64,000 nucleotides of DNA from a bacterium (GTDB taxonomy: Bacteria; Actinomycetota; Acidimicrobiia; Acidimicrobiales; Bin134): contig JAPPAP010000037.1 of assembly GCA_026705465.1 (NCBI GenBank), positions 1-64,000 on the forward strand, written 5' to 3'. The notes under the pieces were generated by a model, which was given only the letters and a program-made list of their open reading frames with translations, had not been told where the DNA came from and made no database searches. Below are positions 41,378 through 50,217 of the stretch, piece after piece. The position numbers were made by a program, and so were the translations under genes. The first letter of the stretch is position 1. The number at the start of each line of letters is the position of its first letter.

Positions 41378-41641
41378 TCAGCGGGGTCGGTAGGCGCTGC
41401 GCCGGTGGTCGACCCGGTGGATGACGACAGTGTTCTCGGATTCGAAGATCTCGTAGATGATTCGGTAGTCACCCCGCCGGGCGGAGTAGAGGCCTTCGAA
41501 GTCCCAGAGCAGAGGTTTTCCCGCCTGATGTGGGTTGTGGGCTATCGGCCCGAAAATGGCCTCCGAGACCGCCCCATGCACCTTGTCTGGTAATCGCTTG
41601 AAGTCTCTGCGGCCCTCTGGGGTGATGTCGATTTCATACAC
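41378..41641 (-). CDS. RelE/ParE family toxin
   Basis: The 87-residue basic protein has the RelE fold pattern: I-T-P-E-G-R-R-D-F-K-R-L-P near the N-terminus, K-P-L-L-W-D-F-E-G-L-Y-S-A-R-R-G-D-Y-R-I-I-Y in the central sheet and V-V-I-H-R-V-D-H-R-R near the end. RelE-type toxins cleave mRNA in the ribosome. It overlaps the upstream antitoxin gene by 8 bases, the standard arrangement with antitoxin first. Confidence 0.88.
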   Translation of the reverse strand: MYEIDITPEGRRDFKRLPDKVHGAVSEAIFGPIAHNPHQAGKPLLWDFEGLYSARRGDYRIIYEIFESENTVVIHRVDHRRSAYRPR

Positions 41642-41903
41642 CGCTGTCCCTGAGGTGGTCGCGCAACCGCATCCGCTGGCCTGCCTCGGCTTCGGCCCGC
41701 GACCTGCTGAGCGAGGCCACCAACTCTGGATCGCTCATGATTTCGAGGGTTTCTTCGATGGACTCCATGTAGTCGCAGTTGACCAGCATGAACGACGGCC
41801 GACCATTGCGGGTAACCATGATGAGGTCACGCTGCTTTTCGACGCGGTCAGCTAGCTCCGACAAGTGACTCTTTACTTCGGAGAAGGGCAGTATCGATTC
41901 CAT
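41634..41903 (-). CDS. Phd/YefM family antitoxin
   Basis: The 89-residue protein starts L-P-F-S-E-V-K-S-H-L-S-E-L-A, the N-terminal DNA-binding fold of Phd/YefM antitoxins, followed by I-M-V-T-R-N-G-R-P-S-F-M-L-V and a charged C-terminal tail that would wrap the toxin. It should neutralise the RelE-like protein and repress the operon through the palindrome just upstream. Confidence 0.87.
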   Translation of the reverse strand: MESILPFSEVKSHLSELADRVEKQRDLIMVTRNGRPSFMLVNCDYMESIEETLEIMSDPELVASLSRSRAEAEAGQRMRLRDHLRDSGV

Positions 41904-41904
41904 T

Positions 41905-41920
41905 GGTCATAATTCTGACC
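41905..41920. promoter_or_regulatory. Operator-like palindrome GGTCA-N6-TGACC of the toxin-antitoxin operon
   Basis: Perfect 5-base arms lie immediately upstream of the antitoxin ATG (41903-41901). Position and symmetry fit the autoregulatory operator of Phd/YefM modules. The AT-rich centre could also contain the -10 region of a nearly leaderless transcript. Confidence 0.5.
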
Positions 41921-41950
41921 TAGTTCAAGCCGCACTGGCAAGCAATTTGC

Positions 41951-42778
41951 CTAGGGCGTTAGCAGTTGGCCGAGGCGGCGGCTGGCTATGGCGGCGCCGG
42001 CAGCGGCGAGCGCCAGCAGGTAGGCGATGTGTACGACCAGGTCGAGGCTGATGTCGCCGGCGATGAAGGCCCGCTCCATGGCCACGCCGTGGTAGAGGGG
42101 GGTGGCCTGCACCAGGAATTGCACGGCACGGGGGTAGGTGTCGAGCGGGAAGAAGGTGGCGGAGAACAGGAACTGCACGATGAGCGGCACGGTCACCAGG
42201 TCGAGGTCGTTCCAGCTCCGCATGTAGCTGGTGGCGGCCATGCCCAAAGCGGCGAAGGTGAAGCCGATCAGCGTGGCCCCCGGCAACGCGGCGATGGCCC
42301 AAAACGAGTCCACCAGTCCCAATCCGGCCATGATCCCCAGGAACCCGCCGGAATACAGGGTGGCCCGCAGCACCGACCAGCCCATCTCGCCCAGGGCCAA
42401 GTCCACCACGCCCACCGGGGTGGCCAGCACGGCGTCGTAGATCTTGGCCCAGGTGAGCTTGTAGTACATGTTCATGGTGCTGTCGTAGAAGGTGCCGTTC
42501 ATGGCCGAGGTGGCCAACAACCCCGGCGCCACGAACGTGCGGTAGTCGACGGTGCGCCCGCCGACGGTCACGTCGCCTACCAACTCGCCGATGCCGATGC
42601 CGATGGACAGCAGGTAGAACACCGGCTCGAAGAACCCTGACAACAACGTGACCCAGGTACGCCGGTACACGGTGATGTTGCGCTCCACGACGCGGGCGAA
42701 CCGATGCGATGGCAACAAGCCCGCCGCCGCGGCCAGGCTCGGCCTCGATGGGCGACGCCCTTGGCTAACGATGCTCAT
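41951..42778 (-). CDS. ABC-2 transporter permease, second of a pair
   Basis: The 275-residue membrane protein has about six hydrophobic segments, including F-Y-L-L-S-I-G-I-G-I-G-E-L, G-A-T-L-I-G-F-T-F-A-A-L-G-M-A and a C-terminal L-L-A-L-A-A-A-G-A-A-I-A. It resembles DrrB/NodJ-type exporters. Its ATG overlaps the TGA of the preceding permease (ATGA), so two related permeases probably form a heterodimer with the ATPase at 43569. Confidence 0.85.
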   Translation of the reverse strand: MSIVSQGRRPSRPSLAAAAGLLPSHRFARVVERNITVYRRTWVTLLSGFFEPVFYLLSIGIGIGELVGDVTVGGRTVDYRTFVAPGLLATSAMNGTFYDSTMNMYYKLTWAKIYDAVLATPVGVVDLALGEMGWSVLRATLYSGGFLGIMAGLGLVDSFWAIAALPGATLIGFTFAALGMAATSYMRSWNDLDLVTVPLIVQFLFSATFFPLDTYPRAVQFLVQATPLYHGVAMERAFIAGDISLDLVVHIAYLLALAAAGAAIASRRLGQLLTP

Positions 42779-43569
42779 TCGTACAGCCTTCGGGTGAAGG
42801 TCCTAGTGGACAGCAGGGTGCCGATCAGGATCAGGGCCACCAGATAGGCCAAGTGGCCGGCCAGCTCCCAGTTCACTCCGGTGCCGGTGCTCAGCGCCCG
42901 GCACAGCCTCACCCCGTGCCACACCGGGGTGAGCCAGGCAATCTGCTCGAGGACGATAGGCAGCTGCGATACCGGATAGAAGATGCCCGAGAACAAGAAC
43001 ATGGGCATGATCACGAACCGGGTGTAGGTGCTGAAGTTGTCAGCGTTGATCCGGGTGGCGACAAAGGCCGCGGTGGGCGTGGCGAAGGCCATGCCGCACA
43101 GGGCGGCGCATATTGGCGCCAGCACTGCCAGCGGCGAGGACACCGCCCCGAAGGCGGCCATCACCCCCAAGAACACAAAGCTGGCCAAGGTCACCCGAAA
43201 GGCCATGTAGGTGAAATGGCCCAGCAGGATGTCGCGGCCCCGCAGAGGGGAGGCGGCCATGGCCACGTAGGTCCGATACCACTTGAAGCCGCCCAGCACC
43301 GGGTAGGTGGACTCATTGACGGCCAGCATCATGGCGTTGCCGGCCAACAGCCCGGGGGCCAGGAAATCCAGGTAGTCGAGCCCGCCCAGATCCCGTCCCG
43401 ATCCGACCTCGGCGTCTACCAGCGAGCCCAAACCCAACCCCATTGCGGCCAGGAACAGAATCGGACTCAAGAAGCTGGTCAGCAGCGAGCCCTTCCAGTT
43501 CCGTCGATAGGTCAGCAGCCAGTACTCGACCGCCAGCTTGGGGCTGGGTATGACCGCGGCGGGTGGCAT
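42775..43569 (-). CDS. ABC-2 transporter permease, first of a pair
   Basis: The 264-residue protein has six or so transmembrane segments (S-P-I-L-F-L-A-A-M-G-L-G-L-G-S-L, then V-F-L-G-V-M-A-A-F-G and L-V-A-L-I-L-I-G-T-L-L near the end). It is homologous in layout to its downstream neighbour (both carry a F-x-A-P-G-L-L-A or V-A-P-G-L-L-A segment). ATG 43569 shares one base with the ATPase stop; the extension to 43998 is shadow. Confidence 0.85.
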   Translation of the reverse strand: MPPAAVIPSPKLAVEYWLLTYRRNWKGSLLTSFLSPILFLAAMGLGLGSLVDAEVGSGRDLGGLDYLDFLAPGLLAGNAMMLAVNESTYPVLGGFKWYRTYVAMAASPLRGRDILLGHFTYMAFRVTLASFVFLGVMAAFGAVSSPLAVLAPICAALCGMAFATPTAAFVATRINADNFSTYTRFVIMPMFLFSGIFYPVSQLPIVLEQIAWLTPVWHGVRLCRALSTGTGVNWELAGHLAYLVALILIGTLLSTRTFTRRLYE

Positions 43570-44516
43570 CAGTCCACCAGCGAGCGGCCGGTCAGGTGCA
43601 AGAACACGTCTTCGAGGGTGCTGCGTCGCACCAGCACACTCTCGGGCTTGACCTCGCCGAGATGGCCCACCACCCGCTCGCCGTGGTCGGTGTACAGCAG
43701 CACCCGGTCGGGCAGTTCCTCGGCCCGCTCGTACAGCGGATCTCCCGAATAGCCGTCGGCCCGCTCGCCCAAGCGGCGCAGGGCATCGGTGAGCACCGTC
43801 ACCTGGTCGTGGGTGCGGAGCTCTACCACCTCCCGGGTGGAGTAGCGCTCGATGAGCTGACGGGGCGAGCCCTCGGCCACGATCTTGCCCCGGTCCATCA
43901 CCACGAGGCGGTCGCAAAGCTGCTCGGCCTCGTCCATGTAGTGGGTGGTGAGCACCTGGGTCACCCCCCGGCGCTTCAGCGTCCACAGCCGCTCCCACAC
44001 CACATGGCGGGCTTGAGGGTCGAGTCCGGTGGTGGGCTCATCAAGTAACAGAACCTCGGGTTCGCTGATCAAGGCCCGGGCGATTGTGAGGCGGCGCTTC
44101 ATCCCTCCCGACAGGGGCTCCACATGGTCGTTGGCCCGCTCAGTGAGCTGTACGAAATCGAGCAGCTCGGCGATGCGGGGACGCAGCACCGACCGGGGCA
44201 AATCAAAATATCGCCCGTACACGTACAGGTTCTCGGCCACCGACAGCTCTTCGTCGAGGTTGTCCTGCTGGGGGACTACTCCGAGGCGAGTCCGTATCTT
44301 GGTGCCCTCACGGGATGGATCCATCCCCAAGATGCGCAGGGCACCTCCGGTGGGGTCGGATACGCAGCCGATCATCCGCATGGTGGAGGACTTGCCCGCG
44401 CCGTTAGGCCCCAGAAAGCCGAACACCTCGCCCCGTTCGACTTCGAAGTCGATGCCGTCGACCGCCGTGAAGTCGCCAAATCGCTTGGTCAGCCCCCACG
44501 CTGCGATCAAAGACAC
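43569..44516 (-). CDS. ABC transporter ATP-binding protein (NodI/DrrA-type)
   Basis: The 315-residue ATPase has Walker A G-P-N-G-A-G-K-S-S near residue 40, Q-loop V-P-Q-Q-D-N, signature L-S-G-G-M-K-R-R near 138, Walker B L-L-L-D-E-P-T-T-G-L-D and switch H in L-T-T-H-Y-M-D-E. The C-terminal domain is that of DrrA/NodI exporters. It is the lead gene of a three-gene exporter operon with two permeases. The cargo is unknown. Confidence 0.92.
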   Translation of the reverse strand: MSLIAAWGLTKRFGDFTAVDGIDFEVERGEVFGFLGPNGAGKSSTMRMIGCVSDPTGGALRILGMDPSREGTKIRTRLGVVPQQDNLDEELSVAENLYVYGRYFDLPRSVLRPRIAELLDFVQLTERANDHVEPLSGGMKRRLTIARALISEPEVLLLDEPTTGLDPQARHVVWERLWTLKRRGVTQVLTTHYMDEAEQLCDRLVVMDRGKIVAEGSPRQLIERYSTREVVELRTHDQVTVLTDALRRLGERADGYSGDPLYERAEELPDRVLLYTDHGERVVGHLGEVKPESVLVRRSTLEDVFLHLTGRSLVD

Positions 44517-44639
44517 TTGGTGAGAATACGGGCATCAGGCAGCTCGGTTGCAGTCATAAACCGACCCGCGGCCTCGGCCCGCTGCCGGTATGGCCCTTTG
44601 GTTCTGACCTGAATCCCGGTGATGGGCCATGATGGGGCC

Positions 44640-46646
44640 ATGAGTTTCGAACACCTGCTGTCTCCGGGGCGCATCGGGGCCCTAGAGCTGCGAAACCGCA
44701 TGATCATGGCCCCCATGGGCGAAGAACTGGGCGACGAGAACGGCGAGGTATCCGATGACCAGGCCGCCTACTTGGAAGCCCGGGCGAAGGGCGGCATGGC
44801 CGTGGTGATGCTGGGATCGGTGGGAGTGGCCCATCCGGTGGGCTGCTCCAACAAGCGCCAAACTGCCATCTCCGACGACAGATTCATCCCGTCGTGGAAG
44901 CGGGCAGCCGACCGGGTGCATGCCCAGGGCGGCAAGATCGCTATGCAGCTCACCCACGCTGGCAAGATGGGCCTTCAGGACACCATGGCGGGGCGGCCCA
45001 TGTGGGTGCCGTCGGAACCGGGGCCGATGACCGTCGACCCCCTCTACGGCATGGTCACCGCCGACGAGGGGGCCATGATGGCCGAGCCGTTCATGGCTCC
45101 AACGTCCAATCCCCACTATCGGGTGATGGACCACGACGACATCTCCACCGTGATCGACCAGTTCGCGGCGGCCACTGTGCGAGCCCGAGAGGCCGGGGTG
45201 GATGCGGTGGAATTGCACAGCGGACACGGCTATCTCATCGATGCCTTCTTGTCGCCCACCATCAATGCCCGCGACGACGAATACGGCGGGTCGGTGGAGA
45301 ACCGGGCCCGGTTCTTGGTGGAAATCCTTACTGAGATTCGCCGGCGGGTGGGCGACGACTACGCGGTGTGGGTGCGGCTCAACAGCACCGAAGTGGGCAT
45401 CGACGGCATCGTTCTCGACGACGCCCTCTACAACGCCCGGGTGGCCGCCGCGGCTGGGGCCGATGCCATCCATGTGTCGGCCTACCACGACCCTGGCGTC
45501 GCCACCGGACCCACCGACTCTTACGGCCCCCACGTGCCCGAGTTGCTAGTGCCCAACGCGGCCGCGGTCAAAGCCGAGGTGGACGTGCCGATCATCGCGG
45601 TGGGGCGGATCAGCCCCGAGTCGGCTGATCGCCACATCGCCGAGGGCCTCTACGACTTCGTGGCCATGGGTCGCAAGATCCTGGCCGACCCCGACCTGCC
45701 CAACAAGCTGGCCGCGGGCCGATCAGAGGACGTGCGTCCCTGCGTGTACCACTACCGCTGCATCGGCAACATCTTCTTGCGAGTGGGCACCCGATGCGCG
45801 GGCAACGGCTTTCTGGGCCGGGAAGACCAGCTCACCGCCGAAGCGGCACCGGCATCGAAGCGGGTGCTGGTGGTAGGCGGGGGCCCCTCGGGCATGGAGA
45901 CGGCCCGAGTGGCTGCCTTGAGAGGCCACGAGGTGATTCTGGCTGAGGCGTCCCATCGGCTCGGCGGCCGATGGGCGCTGGCGTCGGCCACCAGCGACGT
46001 GAACGCCGAGCTCATGGAGTGGTTTGAGCGCCAACTCGACCAGCTTGGGGTGGATGTTCGGCTCAACACCCGACTTGACGCGGCCATGGCCGGTGCATTG
46101 TCGCCCGATGCGGTGGTCGTTGCCGTGGGCGGCCGATGGGGTCGCCCCGCGGTGGACGGCAGCGACGGACCCAACGTGTGGGGGGTGGACGACCTGGCCC
46201 CGTGGCTGCTGGACGGCAACCCGCTGGCTGCTGCCCGGGTGGCGGTTCTGGGCGGCGACCTGCCCGGCATCGGGGTCACCGAAACCGCCCACCACCAGGG
46301 GGCTGAGGTCACGCTGATCGAGTCCGGGCCGGCCTTCGGCTTCTCCTTGGGGCTGCCCGGGCGCTGGAGGGTGGTCAACGATTTCGGCCAGGCGGGGGTC
46401 AACCTGGTAGCTGGCGCGGAGGTGGTGGCCATTACCGACGAAGGAGTGGTGTGGCGCACCAACGGCACCGAGCAGACCACGCCCACCGACCTGGTGGTGG
46501 TTACCTCGGAGCTGACTGCGGACACAAGGCTGGCTGACGAATTCCAAGCGGCTGGCCTCGAGGTTCACGCGGTAGGCGACTGCGCCCAACCGGGCTACCT
46601 GGAAGGGGCCATGCGCTCCGCGGTGGAGCTGGCTGCCACCCTGTAG
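44640..46646 (+). CDS. NADH:flavin oxidoreductase of the 2,4-dienoyl-CoA reductase/trimethylamine dehydrogenase type
   Basis: The 668-residue enzyme joins an Old Yellow Enzyme TIM barrel (R-N-R-M-I-M-A-P-M-G near residue 20, Q-L-T-H-A-G-K near 105, H-S-G-H-G-Y-L-I near 195, a late [4Fe-4S]-type cysteine region around C-V-Y-H-Y-R-C-I-G-N) to an FAD/NAD-binding half (V-V-G-G-G-P-S-G-M-E near 420). Such proteins reduce enoyl or unsaturated-CoA bonds or demethylate amines. The Cys spacing for the iron-sulfur cluster looks partly unusual. ATG 44640 opens the conserved barrel. FAH-type hydrolase follows, suggesting an aromatic or cyclic-compound pathway. Confidence 0.85.
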   Translation: MSFEHLLSPGRIGALELRNRMIMAPMGEELGDENGEVSDDQAAYLEARAKGGMAVVMLGSVGVAHPVGCSNKRQTAISDDRFIPSWKRAADRVHAQGGKIAMQLTHAGKMGLQDTMAGRPMWVPSEPGPMTVDPLYGMVTADEGAMMAEPFMAPTSNPHYRVMDHDDISTVIDQFAAATVRAREAGVDAVELHSGHGYLIDAFLSPTINARDDEYGGSVENRARFLVEILTEIRRRVGDDYAVWVRLNSTEVGIDGIVLDDALYNARVAAAAGADAIHVSAYHDPGVATGPTDSYGPHVPELLVPNAAAVKAEVDVPIIAVGRISPESADRHIAEGLYDFVAMGRKILADPDLPNKLAAGRSEDVRPCVYHYRCIGNIFLRVGTRCAGNGFLGREDQLTAEAAPASKRVLVVGGGPSGMETARVAALRGHEVILAEASHRLGGRWALASATSDVNAELMEWFERQLDQLGVDVRLNTRLDAAMAGALSPDAVVVAVGGRWGRPAVDGSDGPNVWGVDDLAPWLLDGNPLAAARVAVLGGDLPGIGVTETAHHQGAEVTLIESGPAFGFSLGLPGRWRVVNDFGQAGVNLVAGAEVVAITDEGVVWRTNGTEQTTPTDLVVVTSELTADTRLADEFQAAGLEVHAVGDCAQPGYLEGAMRSAVELAATL

Positions 46647-46662
46647 CGGAAAGGGGATCGCA

Positions 46663-47487
46663 GTGAGCTTTCGGTTGGCCAACCGCGCCGGTCAAGCAGT
46701 GTTGCTGGATGGGCAGGACTATTGGGCACTAGGCGCCGATCCGATGGACGCCCTCACCCGCCCTCAGGAACTGCACGACCGCTGGGCCAGTCGAAACGCG
46801 CCTGACGGGCAGGTGACGCTGGCCGAATTGGGACCGCCAGTGCCTGCGCCGATGCAAGTGTTCGGCTACGGACTCAATTACATGGACCACATCGAAGAGC
46901 TCGACCGAGAAGACCCTTTGGGCAGTGCGGCCAGCGAAGCGCCGGTGGTGTTTACCAAGTTCCCCACTTGTCTGGCGGGTCCAGCCGCGCCAGTGCAATT
47001 GGTGGGCGACTATTGCGACTACGAGTGCGAATTGGTGGTGGTGATCGGGGTAGAGACCAGCAATGTCGATGAGGGCCAGGCCTGGGATCGGGTGGCGGGA
47101 CTGATGATCGGTCAGGACATCTCCGACCGGGCCTTGCAGACCGCTGCCTCGCCGCCTCAGTTCAATTTGGGGAAGTCCAGGGCGTCGTTCGGCCCCACTG
47201 GGCCCGCATTGGTGACTCCTGACCTAGTTGACAATCCGGACGATTTGGCCATCTCTTGCCGCATCAACGGGGAGCTGCGCCAGAACAGCCGCACCAGCCT
47301 TCTCATGCGCCCAGTGGCCGAGATGGTCTCCTATTTGTCGTTGATTCTCACGTTGCACCCCGGCGACATCATCTTCACCGGCACCCCCGGCGGCGTCGGC
47401 CACGCTCAGGGGCTTTATCTGAAGCCTGGAGACGTCATCACCTCAGAGATCGAGGGCCTCGGCGCGCTGGAAAACGTCTGCATTTAG
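46663..47487 (+). CDS. Fumarylacetoacetate hydrolase family protein
   Basis: The 274-residue protein has the FAH C-terminal fold: V-F-G-Y-G-L-N-Y near residue 65, metal-binding glutamates in D-Y-E-C-E-L-V-V-V-I-G near 125, Q-D-I-S-D-R near 155 and T-G-T-P-G-G-V-G-H near 245. Members hydrolyse or decarboxylate 2,4-diketo acids at the end of aromatic catabolism. GTG 46663 is preceded by AAGGGG. It begins 16 bases after the flavin oxidoreductase. Confidence 0.9.
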   Translation: MSFRLANRAGQAVLLDGQDYWALGADPMDALTRPQELHDRWASRNAPDGQVTLAELGPPVPAPMQVFGYGLNYMDHIEELDREDPLGSAASEAPVVFTKFPTCLAGPAAPVQLVGDYCDYECELVVVIGVETSNVDEGQAWDRVAGLMIGQDISDRALQTAASPPQFNLGKSRASFGPTGPALVTPDLVDNPDDLAISCRINGELRQNSRTSLLMRPVAEMVSYLSLILTLHPGDIIFTGTPGGVGHAQGLYLKPGDVITSEIEGLGALENVCI

Positions 47488-47491
47488 CCGT

Positions 47492-48391
47492 CTAAGGCAG
47501 CTCCAGCATCTCGGCTGTCTCAGAGCAGGTGGCCACGGGGCGCCCGACCTCATTGCACAGGGCCACGGCTTCGGCCAAAAGCTCCTGGTTAGTGGGGGAG
47601 CGGTCGGGGTCGTAGAACTCCTCAATGCCTACGTGGAGATGGCCGCCCAGCTCGAGGGCCAGCCGGGCCACGGGGGTGGCCATGAGGTCGCCGCCCCACA
47701 CGGAAACTGACCACGGGATGCCAGTTCCCTCGAGCATGTCCAAATAGGCCAACAGGGCATGTTTGGTAGGAGGAAGACCAAATGTCACTCCCTTGGACCG
47801 GCGGGAGAGCCCCCACTCGGCTCCAAAGTAGAGCTTGGCCATTGACCCTGCGGGCAACTGGCCGACTCGGTGGTAGGTGAGCACGCACTGCAAGAAGCCG
47901 GGCTCGTAGATGGCCATTGCCGGGGCCCAGCCGTTGTCCCGACACAGGTCGAAGCTGGCCCGGATTTCGGCATAGTCGTTCTTGTAGGTCCCGCCCACCG
48001 GCAGGCCATCAGGCCCGGCGCCGCCGATGTTGGTAGAACCGGGGTCCACGGCCACCATTCGCAAGGACAATTCGGCGGCGATCATGGCCATGTGGGCGTA
48101 CTTGGCCTGGTGGTCCCCTGAGGTGAGCGTGGGATACCACAGCGCGTCGGGGCGGGCGGCGAGCACGGGAGTCATGGCTTCGATGTAGGGGCCAGCGGCG
48201 GCCTCCCCGGTGAGGCTGATGTCGTGGTTGTGGGTGTGGATGATGGCCGCACCCCCTTCCAGGCAGGCCAAGGCATCGGCCCCAATGGCCTCGGGGCTCA
48301 GCGGGACGTTGGGGTTGATCTCGGGGCTGGTGATGCCGTTGATGGCCACCTCGATGATGGCCGGGACTTCCTCGATTGCTGTTGCTGCCAT
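47492..48391 (-). CDS. BKACE (3-keto-5-aminohexanoate cleavage) family enzyme
   Basis: The 299-residue TIM-barrel enzyme begins I-I-E-V-A-I-N-G, has the zinc-binding H-T-H-N-H-D near residue 52, a T-S-G-D-H strand and the second zinc site H-L-H-V-G-I-E near 260. BKACE enzymes cleave a beta-keto acid with acetyl-CoA to acetoacetate and a new acyl-CoA. The substrate range is broad. It converges on the FAH gene. Confidence 0.9.
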   Translation of the reverse strand: MAATAIEEVPAIIEVAINGITSPEINPNVPLSPEAIGADALACLEGGAAIIHTHNHDISLTGEAAAGPYIEAMTPVLAARPDALWYPTLTSGDHQAKYAHMAMIAAELSLRMVAVDPGSTNIGGAGPDGLPVGGTYKNDYAEIRASFDLCRDNGWAPAMAIYEPGFLQCVLTYHRVGQLPAGSMAKLYFGAEWGLSRRSKGVTFGLPPTKHALLAYLDMLEGTGIPWSVSVWGGDLMATPVARLALELGGHLHVGIEEFYDPDRSPTNQELLAEAVALCNEVGRPVATCSETAEMLELP

Positions 48392-48459
48392 GGGCTGAAC
48401 CTAATGGACTGTTGGGGCCAGTTCAGGGGATCGCGGTCTGGCGTGGTTTACTGCGTGGC

Positions 48460-49446
48460 GTGGTTGCACCGGCAGGGGATGGCCCCTGGTTCGAGGACTT
48501 CACAGTGGGGCAGACGCTCGACCCTGCTCCGGCCATCACGATCGGACCGGGAGAAGCAGCGGTCTATCAGGCGATTTGCGGCGATCCCTTGGCCATCAGC
48601 CTGAGCCAGCCACTGGCCGAGACCATCACGGGTCAGCCCGGATCAGTGATCAATCCTGCGCTGGTGCTGCAAGTGGCCATCGGCCAGTCCACCGTGGCCA
48701 CCCGCAAGGTGGTGGCCAACCTGTTCTACCGGGGAGTTCGCCAGCTTCGGACCGTGCGGGTGGGCGACACGCTCACCACCGCGGTGACTGTTCGGGGGCT
48801 GCGGGAAGCCTCGGCCCGGCCCGACCGCCCGCCCCGGGGCCTAGTGCTGCTCGGCATGCAGACCCACGACGATCAAGGCCGTCTGGTGCTGGACTTCGAG
48901 CGGTGCGCGCTGGTCCGCCGCCGCTCCGATGCCCCGACTGGCCATGCCGATGACCTGGGGGGCACCCCCGAAGAACTCGACATGCCCTCGTTTGTGGAGG
49001 CTGCCCCCTCCGACTGGGACTTGACCCCTCTCGGCGCACCCCAGGACTGGCCAATCTCCGAAATCCGGAGAGATCCGCTGCGCGACACGGTGACCGATGC
49101 CCCGGCGTTGGTGCGGCTCACCCAGAACCTGGCTCCCCCTCACCGGGATGCGTCGCTTGGCCAGGGAGGCAAGCGGCTCGTCTATGGCGGCCACACGGTG
49201 GGTTTGGCCCAGGCCGGACTGGTGCGCCTACTGCCCACCGCAGCCATGGTGGTGGGCTGGCATCTTTGTGACCACACGGGCCCCGTGTTCGAGGACGATG
49301 TGGTCGACGTGGCCGCCACCCTCGACGCCGTACATCCAGTGGACAACGGCCGCCTGTTGGCCTTTACGGTGATCGTGGAGGCGGAAAGAGACGGTGCCGG
49401 TCCGGTGCCGGTGCTCGACTGGCGGCCGATCGTGCTGGCCCCGTGA
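48460..49446 (+). CDS. MaoC-like double hot-dog protein (acyl dehydratase family)
   Basis: The product of about 328 residues has two hot-dog halves. The first starts F-E-D-F-T-V-G-Q-T-L, as in MaoC/acyl dehydratases, and the second carries G-G-H-T-V-G-L-A-Q-A-G near residue 245. Catalytic D-x4-H is not clearly complete, so hydratase activity is uncertain. GTG 48460 (start of V-V-A-P-A-G-D) fits the domain; ATG 48376 would overlap the divergent BKACE gene. It is coupled to the phosphatase gene by GTGA. Confidence 0.75.
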   Translation: MVAPAGDGPWFEDFTVGQTLDPAPAITIGPGEAAVYQAICGDPLAISLSQPLAETITGQPGSVINPALVLQVAIGQSTVATRKVVANLFYRGVRQLRTVRVGDTLTTAVTVRGLREASARPDRPPRGLVLLGMQTHDDQGRLVLDFERCALVRRRSDAPTGHADDLGGTPEELDMPSFVEAAPSDWDLTPLGAPQDWPISEIRRDPLRDTVTDAPALVRLTQNLAPPHRDASLGQGGKRLVYGGHTVGLAQAGLVRLLPTAAMVVGWHLCDHTGPVFEDDVVDVAATLDAVHPVDNGRLLAFTVIVEAERDGAGPVPVLDWRPIVLAP

Positions 49447-50204
49447 GCGAAGCCCCCGAGCCCGACGACCACGAGTTGGCCCACTGGTTGGCCCAGCAGG
49501 CCGGGGAACAGCTCCAAGCTCTATCCGATGAGATGGAGGAATCCCGCGCCGGTTACCTCCACCGGGAGCTGGCCGGCGATCAGCTCAGCCACCGCTACCT
49601 CACCGGTGCGCTGGCCCAACTGCGGCCCGACGACATCGTGTTGTCGGAAGAGGGGCGTGACGACGGTAGCCGGCTCAATGCTGAGCGGGTGTGGATCGTC
49701 GATCCGCTGGACGGCTCGTCGGACTTCGCCGATCAGTGGAGCGACACCTGGGCGGTCCATGTCGGGCTCGCGGTGAACGGCGAACCAGCAGCCGGGGCGG
49801 TCTGCGTGCCTCCCTGGGGCCGGACGTTCAGCACCATGAGCGCTGACGGGCCTCCAGCTGATTCTGGCCGCAAACGGCCGCTGGTGGTGATGTCCCGCTC
49901 CCGGGTGCGTTGGGACGGCCACCGTCTGGCTCGCCATATCGACGCGGATGTGTACGGCGTGGGCTCGGCTGGGGTGAAGGCCATGGCCGTAGTTATCGGA
50001 GAGGCCGACGCCTGGGTCCACGCCGGTGGCCTATACGAATGGGACACGTGCGCCCCCGCCGCCATCGCCATAGCCGCAGGGCTGCACGTCTCCCATCTGG
50101 ACGGCTCCCCCCTGCGCTACAACCGCCGCGACCTGGCCCAGTGGGGGATCCTCATCTGCCGCCCCGAACTGGCCTCTGACCTCAAGGCCGCGTTTGCTGC
50201 GTAG
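49443..50204 (+). CDS. Inositol monophosphatase/CysQ family phosphatase
   Basis: The 253-residue lithium-sensitive phosphatase has L-S-E-E-G-R-D-D (metal glutamate), the signature W-I-V-D-P-L-D-G-S-S-D-F near residue 88 and Y-E-W-D-T-C-A-P-A-A near 202. It removes phosphate from inositol phosphate, 3'-phosphoadenosine nucleotides or fructose bisphosphate; the substrate is not fixed by the motifs. GTG at 49443 overlaps the previous stop. Confidence 0.88.
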   Translation: MSEAPEPDDHELAHWLAQQAGEQLQALSDEMEESRAGYLHRELAGDQLSHRYLTGALAQLRPDDIVLSEEGRDDGSRLNAERVWIVDPLDGSSDFADQWSDTWAVHVGLAVNGEPAAGAVCVPPWGRTFSTMSADGPPADSGRKRPLVVMSRSRVRWDGHRLARHIDADVYGVGSAGVKAMAVVIGEADAWVHAGGLYEWDTCAPAAIAIAAGLHVSHLDGSPLRYNRRDLAQWGILICRPELASDLKAAFAA

Positions 50205-50217
50205 CTAACCTGCCTCA

